From Anaerolineales bacterium (GTDB taxonomy: Bacteria; Chloroflexota; Anaerolineae; Anaerolineales; UBA4823), in contig JAQUAE010000110.1 of assembly GCA_028687395.1 (NCBI GenBank), positions 1 to 6,478 on the forward strand: 6,478 nucleotides of DNA, read 5' to 3'. The first letter of the stretch is position 1. The number at the start of each line of letters is the position of its first letter. The position numbers and the translations under genes are program-made. This document shows, in pieces, positions 1-5,623 of this stretch. Under the pieces are notes generated by a model. The model was not told the DNA's origin. It did no database searches and saw only the letters and a list, made by a program, of their open reading frames with translations.

Positions 1-69
1 CCATACGTTCATAAACCAGCAGGACCATTCTTCTAAATACCACCCTACTCATATTGGAGGAGAAAACCA

Positions 70-1287
70 ATGTCCAAGAAGTTATATACACTCGTAGCCC
101 TGTTCGTCGTCGCTGCGTTTGTCCTGGCGTCTTGCGCCCCGGCGCCGACCCCGGCTCCGGTCGAAACGGAAGCGCCGCCACCCCCCGAGGTGACTGAAGC
201 GCCTGCCACGGAAGCGCCGGCCACCAAAGCCCCTGCTACCGAGGCGCCGACCGAAGCGCCGAAGTTCCGGGTAGGCTTTGTAACCGACACCGGCGGCATC
301 GATGACAAGAGCTTCAACACCACGCAGTGGAACGGTGTGCTGCGCGCCGTGGACGAGCTCGGCGTCGAAGCCCAGTTCATCCAGTCTGACGAGGCCACGC
401 AATACGAACCCAACCTGACCGAATTCGCCAGCCAGGGGTACGACCTGGTGATCGCCTCGGGCTTCTTCCTGGGTGGGGACCTGGCCAAAGTGGCTGCCCA
501 ATACCCTGACATCAAGTTCACCATTGTGGACTACTCCTACCCCGATCCCTTCGGTGTTCCCGAGGGCGTGGTGGGCAACAAGGAATGCATTCCTAACGTC
601 CAGGGCCAGGTTTTCAAGACTGACCAGGCCGCTTTCCTGGCCGGCTATCTGGCTGCAGGCATGACCAAGACCGGCAAGCTGGGCTACTTCGGCGGAGCCA
701 AGATCCCCACCGTCACCATCTTCGGCGTGGGTTTCCAGCACGGCATGGAGTACTACAACGAGGTGCACGGCACCCAGGTCACCCTCATCGGTTGGGATAA
801 CAAAACCGGCGAAGGCCTGTTCACGGGTGATTTCATGGACCTGACCAAGGGTAAGGAATCCACTGAATCCCTGTTCGACGAGGGCGCCGACATCTTCATG
901 GGCGTCGGCGGTCTGATCGGCTCGCCTGGCTTCGATGTGGCTCGCGAGCGCGGTGGTTACGGCGTCTGGGTGGACGTCGATGGCTACAACATGCTGCCTG
1001 AAGCCCGCGACGTGCTGCTCACCAGCGTGATGAAGAACATGGATAACTCCGTGTTCGACGTGATCAAGGCCACCATGGATGGCACCTTCCAGGGTTGCGA
1101 TGTCTACATCGGTGGTCTGGAGAACGCGGGTGTTGGTCTTGCGCCTTACCACGACGTGGAGAGCGCCGTCCCGGCGGAGCTCAAGGCGGAGGTCGAAGAC
1201 CTGCAGGCCAAGATCGTCTCCGGCGAGATCACCGACACTGGCTGCATCTCTTACCCGGATTGGTGCCCGCCTGGGCTGTACGAGTAA
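70..1287 (+). CDS. BMP-family substrate-binding lipoprotein of an ABC importer (probable nucleoside-binding protein)
   Basis: This 405-residue protein is the extracytoplasmic ligand receptor of the ABC importer encoded downstream. The start is fixed by GGAGGAG at 56-62, seven bases before ATG. Residues 1-22 are a lipoprotein signal peptide: Lys3-Lys4, a hydrophobic core, and lipobox LASC with Cys22 as the predicted lipid-modified residue. Residues 23-65 form a low-complexity Pro/Ala/Thr/Glu tether. The BMP (PF02608) domain runs from about 66 to 388. Family marks include FVTDTGGIDDKSFN (70-83), the hinge-region stretch QAAFLAGYLA (186-195), KTGKLGYFGG (200-209), VDVDGY (301-306) and TSVMKN (318-323). 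By analogy with PnrA (TmpC) of Treponema, D78/D79, N83, F218 or F222, D302/D304 and K322 are candidate ligand contacts; this mapping is inference. Related proteins bind purine or other nucleosides. Odd features are four cysteines besides Cys22 (173, 343, 392, 399) and a short Cys-containing C-terminal tail. Family assignment is firm; the ligand is not established. Confidence 0.95.
   Translation: MSKKLYTLVALFVVAAFVLASCAPAPTPAPVETEAPPPPEVTEAPATEAPATKAPATEAPTEAPKFRVGFVTDTGGIDDKSFNTTQWNGVLRAVDELGVEAQFIQSDEATQYEPNLTEFASQGYDLVIASGFFLGGDLAKVAAQYPDIKFTIVDYSYPDPFGVPEGVVGNKECIPNVQGQVFKTDQAAFLAGYLAAGMTKTGKLGYFGGAKIPTVTIFGVGFQHGMEYYNEVHGTQVTLIGWDNKTGEGLFTGDFMDLTKGKESTESLFDEGADIFMGVGGLIGSPGFDVARERGGYGVWVDVDGYNMLPEARDVLLTSVMKNMDNSVFDVIKATMDGTFQGCDVYIGGLENAGVGLAPYHDVESAVPAELKAEVEDLQAKIVSGEITDTGCISYPDWCPPGLYE
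193..261 (+). repeat. Degenerate EAPAT-type repeat encoding the lipoprotein tether
   Basis: Residues 42-64 of the binding protein repeat a unit of about five residues (TEAPA, TEAPA, TKAPA, TEAP, TEAP). At DNA level the copies keep the GAAGCGCC/GAGGCGCC core but vary at third positions, so the repeat looks selected or aged at protein level and is not a recent exact duplication. The likely role is a flexible, extended spacer that holds the binding domain away from its lipid anchor. Such acidic Ala/Pro/Thr tethers are common in Chloroflexota lipoproteins, and this is the main taxonomic hint in the window. The repeat number could vary between strains. Confidence 0.8.
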
Positions 1288-1321
1288 GAACCGTTAGCTG
1301 ATTGAGCTTTAGGCGTGAAAT

Positions 1322-1360
1322 AGCAGGCGGCGCCAAAGATGGGGATTGGCGCCGCCTGTT
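1322..1360 (+). terminator. Terminator-like/attenuator hairpin between binding-protein and ATPase genes
   Basis: CAGGCGGCGCCAA (1324-1336) pairs perfectly with TTGGCGCCGCCTG (1346-1358), giving a 13-bp, GC-rich stem and a nine-base loop (1337-1345). A G-U and an A-U pair can extend it to 1322/1360. It begins 34 bases after the lipoprotein stop codon. The next bases are TTCATACC, with no T-tract, so it is not a classic intrinsic terminator. In the known pattern for ABC operons, such a structure after the binding-protein gene partly terminates transcription or protects the upstream mRNA 3' end, raising receptor levels over the membrane components. That role is inferred here. The stem is visible directly; termination efficiency is not. 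Confidence 0.7.
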
Positions 1361-1410
1361 CATACCGCAGGGTGTGTAACTATTCGCTAATCACCGCCTG
1401 CCGGCATTCC

Positions 1411-1416
1411 AAGGAG
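1411..1416 (+). promoter_or_regulatory. Ribosome binding site that decides the ATPase start
   Basis: AAGGAG lies six bases before the ATG at 1423. The open frame continues upstream to an ATG at 1339, but that codon sits in the loop of the 1322-1360 hairpin, and the 28 residues it would add do not resemble an ABC ATPase N-terminus. Starting at 1423 gives MPPLLELRGITKRFPG, the normal beginning of this family. Confidence 0.88.
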
Positions 1417-1422
1417 TCGACT

Positions 1423-2955
1423 ATGCCACCATTGCTGGAGTTGCGTGGGATCACCAAGAGATTTCCAGGCGTCCTGGCGAATGACCATATCGATCTGACA
1501 CTGAACCAGGGGGAGATCCTGGCCTTGTTGGGGGAAAACGGAGCCGGCAAGACCACCTTGATGAACATCTTGTATGGCCTGTACACGCCTGATGAAGGCG
1601 ATATTCTCATCAATGGCGAGAAAGTGGAAATCCACAGTCCGGACGACGCCATTGAGCTGGGCATCGGCATGGTGCACCAGCACTTCATGCTCATCCCGGT
1701 GTTTACCGTCACCGAGAACGTCATGTTGGGCGTCGAATCGACCAAAGGGGGAATCTTCCTGGATCGCAAAGCCGCGCGCGAGCGCATCGTAGAGATATCC
1801 TCACAACATAGCCTGCAGGTCGACCCGGACGCCCGGGTGGAGGACTTGCCCGTCGGCGTTCAGCAGCGCGTCGAAATCATCAAGGTGTTATATCGCCAGG
1901 CAAACATCCTTATCCTGGATGAGCCCACCGCAGTGCTCACCCCCCAGGAAGTGGTAGAGCTGATCAAAGTCATCCGCTCACTGGTCGCGCAGGGCAAATC
2001 GATCATCTTCATCTCGCACAAGCTGAACGAGGTGCTCGAGCTCGCCGACCGCATCATGGTGTTGCGCGATGGGCGTGTGGCTGGGGCGACCACCCCGGAT
2101 CAAGCCACCGAAGCCTCGCTGGCCAGCATGATGGTGGGGCGCGAGGTGATCTTGACCGTGGATAAACCCCCCGCCCAGCCAGGCGAGGTGGTGCTGGACG
2201 TACAGAACCTCAAGGTGCTCGACGATCGCAAGCTGGTGGCAGTGAAGGACGTCAGCTTCCAGGTGCGCGCCGGTGAGGTGCTGGGCGTCGCCGGCGTGCA
2301 GGGCAACGGGCAGACCGAGCTGGTCGAGGCGTTGACCGGCCTGCGCCACGTGGAAAGCGGCAAGGTGAGCATCCTGGACCGCGACCTGACCAACGCCATG
2401 CCGCGCGTAATTCTGGAGGCGGGCACCGCGCACGTCCCGGAAGACCGCCAGTTGGATGGCCTGGTATTGCCCTTCAGCATCGCCGAGAACATGGTGTTGA
2501 ACACCTACTACCAGCCGCCGTTTGCAAAGGGGGTCCGCTTGCAGCACGAGCTGATCACCAGCACCGCCGAGCAGCGCGTCGAGCAGTTCGACGTGCGCAC
2601 CCCCTCGATATTCATTCCGGCTTCCAGCCTCTCGGGCGGCAACCAGCAGAAAGTGATCGTCGCCCGCGAGTTCTCCCGGCCAATCAAGCTGCTCATCGCC
2701 TCGCAGCCTACGCGCGGCCTGGACGTGGGCTCTATCGAGTACATTCACAACCTGATCATTCAAAAACGCAACGAGGGTTGCGCTGCCTTGCTGGTCTCCC
2801 CCGAGCTGGACGAGATCATGACCCTTTCCGACCGGATTGCGGTGATGTATAGTGGGAAGATTCTGGCCATCCTGCCCGCCGAGGAAGCCACGCTGGAAGG
2901 CCTTGGCTTGCTGATGGCCGGCATCCAGGAAGGCGCCACACAGGCGGCAAGTTGA
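1423..2955 (+). CDS. Tandem-domain ABC transporter ATP-binding protein (YufO/NupO-like; sugar/nucleoside importer class)
   Basis: This 510-residue cytoplasmic ATPase would power the importer. It contains two fused nucleotide-binding domains, the usual size and layout for the RbsA/YufO class. Half 1 (about 4-240) has Walker A GENGAGKTT (37-45), Q-loop region MVHQHFML (83-90), a degenerate signature LPVGVQQRV (142-150), Walker B ILILDEPTA (162-170) with Glu167, and switch His199. Half 2 (about 255-500) has a degenerate Walker A, GVQGNGQTEL (291-300), with Gln297 where Lys is expected. It keeps a good signature, LSGGNQQK (403-410). Its Walker B is altered (LLIASQPTRGLDVG, 423-436; Gln428 replaces the catalytic Glu) and VSPELDE stands at the switch position instead of His. 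These changes are family-typical, implying one competent composite ATP site. It lies 135 bases after the lipoprotein gene and 43 bases before permease 1. The substrate class is inferred from the neighbours. Confidence 0.96.
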   Translation: MPPLLELRGITKRFPGVLANDHIDLTLNQGEILALLGENGAGKTTLMNILYGLYTPDEGDILINGEKVEIHSPDDAIELGIGMVHQHFMLIPVFTVTENVMLGVESTKGGIFLDRKAARERIVEISSQHSLQVDPDARVEDLPVGVQQRVEIIKVLYRQANILILDEPTAVLTPQEVVELIKVIRSLVAQGKSIIFISHKLNEVLELADRIMVLRDGRVAGATTPDQATEASLASMMVGREVILTVDKPPAQPGEVVLDVQNLKVLDDRKLVAVKDVSFQVRAGEVLGVAGVQGNGQTELVEALTGLRHVESGKVSILDRDLTNAMPRVILEAGTAHVPEDRQLDGLVLPFSIAENMVLNTYYQPPFAKGVRLQHELITSTAEQRVEQFDVRTPSIFIPASSLSGGNQQKVIVAREFSRPIKLLIASQPTRGLDVGSIEYIHNLIIQKRNEGCAALLVSPELDEIMTLSDRIAVMYSGKILAILPAEEATLEGLGLLMAGIQEGATQAAS

Positions 2956-2986
2956 GCGTGGCAGGTGTTTTGCAGCCTTTAGTATT

Positions 2987-2994
2987 AAGGAGGT
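2987..2994 (+). promoter_or_regulatory. Strong Shine-Dalgarno site serving a TTG start codon
   Basis: AAGGAGGT is a full match to the anti-Shine-Dalgarno core and lies four bases (CGTT) before TTG at 2999. No in-frame ATG or GTG is placed at a suitable distance, so this site fixes the permease 1 start at TTG. A near-perfect site with a weaker start codon is a common balance of translation rate. Confidence 0.82.
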
Positions 2995-2998
2995 CGTT

Positions 2999-4285
2999 TT
3001 GAGCCAGGAAGACAAGACCACCCAACAGCCCGCTCCCCAGGCCAAAGCACCGGAAAAGCCCTCTCCCGCTGGCAAGAGTGCCGGGTTGAAAGGCGTGTTA
3101 TCCGCCGCGCTGATCCCCACCCTCTCCGTGTTCACGGCGCTGGTGATCGGTGCGATCATCATCTCCGCTTCATCGCCGGATGTCCTGGCAGCCTGGCGTA
3201 ACTTTTTCCAGGATCCGTTGAATGCCCTCTCGGTCACCTGGAAACTGGTGCATGACGCCTACCTGGCCCTCTTCCAGGGAGCGTTTGGCAACCCCTCCCA
3301 GATAGCCGCAGCCTTCACCCAATGGCGGGAGACGGGCGATACCCGACCGCTGCTTGAGGCCTGGCGCTATTTCAGCGAGAGCCTGGTGATTGCGACGCCG
3401 TACATCTTCGCCGGTTTGGCGGTTGCCCTTGGCTTCCGTGGCAACATGTTCAACATCGGTGCTGAGGGGCAGCTTTTTGTGGGCGGGTTAGCGTCGGCTT
3501 ACGTCGGTTACGCCATCAAGGGCTTACCCGCTTACATCCATTTGCCCCTGGCGCTCCTGGCGGGGATCCTGGCGGGGGCGATCTGGGGGGCAATCCCCGG
3601 CTTGCTCAAGGCGCGCACCGGGGCGCACGAAGTCATCAACACCATCATGATGAACTATATTTCCTACCGCCTGACCGATTACCTGCTCACCGGTCCAATG
3701 GCGCGCCCCGACAAGCTACCCATCACCCCGGAAATCCAACCCTCAGCGTACCTGCCATCCCTGTTCGAGCGCCCAATGCGCTTGCATTGGGGTTTTTTCC
3801 TCGCCCTGGCAATGGCAGCCTTTTTGTACTGGTTCCTGTTCAAGACCACTCGGGGTATGGAGATCCGCATGGTTGGCTTGAATCCGAACGCGGCGCGCAC
3901 GGCGGGGGTGCGCATTTCCTTCATCATGGTGCTCACCATGGCGCTGAGCGGCGGGCTGGCGGGACTGGCCGGCGCCAACCAGATTCTGGGCGTCGACCAT
4001 CGCCTGGCGCGGGCCTTTTCCTCCGGCTATGGTTTCGATTCGATCGCCCTGGCGCTCCTGGGAAAGAGCCACCCTGTGGGGGTGGTGCTGGCCTCGCTGC
4101 TCTTTGGGTTCCTGCGCGGCGGCGCAGCGCGCATGCAATCCGTGGCGGGGGTGCCGGTTGAGATCATCCGCATCATCCAGGGGATGGTGATCGTCTTCGT
4201 GGCTGCCCCAGCCATCATCCGCAGCCTTTACCGCTTGAAGGCTGTGCGCGAAGAAGAAGCGGTGCTCCAGCGCGGTTGGAGCTAG
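2999..4285 (+). CDS. ABC transporter permease, BPD_transp_2 family (YufP/NupP-like)
   Basis: This 428-residue inner-membrane protein is the first of the two permeases that form the translocation pore. The start is TTG with AAGGAGGT at 2987-2994. Residues 1-30 are a hydrophilic Gln/Pro/Lys/Ala-rich cytoplasmic tail. A first membrane segment lies at about 36-57, and about eight more fall near 130-148, 154-174, 180-204, 211-230, 264-281, 305-328, 345-371 and 388-411. Hallmarks are GFRGNMFNIGAEGQLFVGG (145-163), GAHEVINTIMMNYI (208-221), and the cytoplasmic coupling loop GLNPNAARTAGV (293-304), expected to dock on the ATPase. Bacillus-type relatives are roughly 350 residues. The excess here is the N-terminal tail plus a 70-residue amphipathic stretch (58-128) between the first and second membrane segments. 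The next gene begins 15 bases after the stop codon, which supports co-transcription. Family assignment is secure; topology is estimated by eye. Confidence 0.94.
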   Translation: MSQEDKTTQQPAPQAKAPEKPSPAGKSAGLKGVLSAALIPTLSVFTALVIGAIIISASSPDVLAAWRNFFQDPLNALSVTWKLVHDAYLALFQGAFGNPSQIAAAFTQWRETGDTRPLLEAWRYFSESLVIATPYIFAGLAVALGFRGNMFNIGAEGQLFVGGLASAYVGYAIKGLPAYIHLPLALLAGILAGAIWGAIPGLLKARTGAHEVINTIMMNYISYRLTDYLLTGPMARPDKLPITPEIQPSAYLPSLFERPMRLHWGFFLALAMAAFLYWFLFKTTRGMEIRMVGLNPNAARTAGVRISFIMVLTMALSGGLAGLAGANQILGVDHRLARAFSSGYGFDSIALALLGKSHPVGVVLASLLFGFLRGGAARMQSVAGVPVEIIRIIQGMVIVFVAAPAIIRSLYRLKAVREEEAVLQRGWS

Positions 4286-4300
4286 GAAAAGGAGCGATTC

Positions 4301-5563
4301 ATGGTAGAGGAACTCACACTCGCCCAGAAACAACAGCTCAACCGCCGCAGGTGGATCATCGGCGCCATCGTATTGTTCATGGCTGCGCTCATCTTACAAT
4401 TTGGCCTCGGCTCAGGTGGTTCGAAGTCCACCTTCGTGCTCTCCAGCCAACGCACGGGTGTGAACATCCCTGCGCCGGACCTGGTGCTCCCGACGGACGT
4501 CACCCTGTACTCCATGGCTGCGCTGGTTGGCCTGGCAGGGGTCTGGCAGACCCTCCGAGGCTTCAAGCGCGACACCGTGGTCATTTTGGTTTCGGTGAGC
4601 GTGCTGACCGCCGCCTTCCTGGTGTGGGCTACGGAGGATAAATCCCTCAACCTGACCGGCATGCTGGTCAGCAGCGTGGTGCGCGCCACCCCCATCGCCA
4701 TGGCTGCCCTGGCAGGCATCTACAGCGAGCGCTCCGGCGTGGTGAACATCGGCATCGAGGGGATGATGACCATGGGCGCCTTCATGGCGGTCGTCTTCGC
4801 CAGCATCACCGGCAACCTGTGGGTGGGGGTAATTGCTGGTGTGCTTGCGGGGATGGTGATGGGCTGGCTACACGGCGTGCTGTCGATCAAGTACAAGGTG
4901 AACCAGATCGTCAGCGGCACGGGAATCATCATCCTGGCGCTGGGCATCACCAGTTATTTACAGCGCGCCGTGCTGAACTTGAACCCTGAGCTCAACCAGC
5001 CTGGGCCGGTGATCTCTGCTGTGGCCATTCCGGGAGTGTGGCGCATCCCGGTGCTCGGGCCGGTGCTGTTCAACCAGAGCCCACTGATCTATCTCATGAT
5101 CGTCCTGTTGGTGGTCACCCACGTCCTGTTGTATTACACCCGCTGGGGGCTGCGCGTGCGCTCGGTGGGTGAGCACCCCAAGGCGGCGGATACGCTAGGG
5201 ATCAATGTCTTTCGCCTGCGCTATATCAGCGTACTGCTCAGCGGGGCGATTGCCGGGCTGGGCGGGGCGTACATGAGCATCGGCGCGGCGGGGCGCTTCA
5301 ACGAAGGCATGGTTGCCGGCAAGGGCTTCCTGGGATTGGCTGCCATGATCTTCGGCAACTGGAATCCGGGCGGAGCTTTCTTCGGCTCGCTGATCTTCGG
5401 CTTCTTCGATTCCTGGCAGGAGAAGATTTCCATCCTGCAGGTGGGCATCCCGGTCGACCTGTTGGGCATGGCGCCCTACATTGCCACGATGATCGTCCTG
5501 GCTGGCTTCATCGGCCGCGCCCGCATGCCCGCCGCGGATGGCACGCCGTACGAGAAGGAGTAA
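4301..5563 (+). CDS. ABC transporter permease, BPD_transp_2 family (YufQ/NupQ-like)
   Basis: This 420-residue inner-membrane protein is the second permease subunit. ATG at 4301 is preceded by AAAAGGAG (4287-4294) with six bases between. The conserved core starts near residue 117 and carries GIYSERSGVVNIGIEGMM (139-156), YKVNQIVSGTGIIILALG (198-215), the ATPase-coupling loop RWGLRVRSVGEHPKAADTLG (281-300) and GKGFLGLAAMIFGNWNPGG (340-358), all typical of YufQ-type subunits. Typical relatives are about 310-320 residues, so the first 116 residues are extra. They hold about three hydrophobic segments (18-35, 68-84, 92-110) separated by a polar stretch (38-66). Pairing with permease 1 is expected because these systems use a heterodimer, and the two genes are separated by only 15 bases. 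It is the last gene of the cassette; the next gene faces it. Confidence 0.94.
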   Translation: MVEELTLAQKQQLNRRRWIIGAIVLFMAALILQFGLGSGGSKSTFVLSSQRTGVNIPAPDLVLPTDVTLYSMAALVGLAGVWQTLRGFKRDTVVILVSVSVLTAAFLVWATEDKSLNLTGMLVSSVVRATPIAMAALAGIYSERSGVVNIGIEGMMTMGAFMAVVFASITGNLWVGVIAGVLAGMVMGWLHGVLSIKYKVNQIVSGTGIIILALGITSYLQRAVLNLNPELNQPGPVISAVAIPGVWRIPVLGPVLFNQSPLIYLMIVLLVVTHVLLYYTRWGLRVRSVGEHPKAADTLGINVFRLRYISVLLSGAIAGLGGAYMSIGAAGRFNEGMVAGKGFLGLAAMIFGNWNPGGAFFGSLIFGFFDSWQEKISILQVGIPVDLLGMAPYIATMIVLAGFIGRARMPAADGTPYEKE

Positions 5564-5566
5564 GAC

Positions 5567-5587
5567 CGGCTTACCCTTAGAAAGCCG
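5567..5587. terminator. Weak hairpin in the convergent gap, possible bidirectional terminator
   Basis: CGGCTT (5567-5572) pairs with AAGCCG (5582-5587) across a nine-base loop, just after the permease 2 stop codon and 36 bases beyond the stop codon of the facing EamA gene. It sits where both transcripts should end, but the stem is only six pairs and neither strand has a clear T-tract. It is listed as a candidate only. Confidence 0.3.
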
Positions 5588-5623
5588 CCGTACAACTTGA
5601 TCCTGATGCGCCGGGCTCGTTGC

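Noticed and set aside
1..69. Promoter in the leader of the lipoprotein gene (TTCATA at 8-13 and TAAATA at 34-39)
   Set aside because: The spacing of 20 bases is too long and the matches are partial. The real promoter may lie to the left of the window.
82..1152. Long antisense open frame (356 codons) opposite the lipoprotein gene
   Set aside because: It is a shadow of the GC-biased third positions of the real gene. Its translation is His/Gln/Arg/Val-rich with no recognisable domain, and the + strand product is clearly conserved.
1359..1410. Internal promoter after the hairpin (TAACTAT at 1377-1383)
   Set aside because: There is no -35-like box at suitable spacing; TTCATA at 1359-1364 is only 12 bases away.
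1339..1422. Upstream ATG that would lengthen the ATPase by 28 residues
   Set aside because: It starts in the loop of a stable hairpin and has no Shine-Dalgarno site, and the added residues are unlike the family. ATG at 1423 has AAGGAG at proper spacing.
1978..3237. Long antisense open frame (419 codons) spanning the ATPase 3' half and the start of permease 1
   Set aside because: It crosses an intergenic gap and two well-supported genes, its translation is His/Gln/Ala-rich without a domain, and no convincing ribosome site precedes it.
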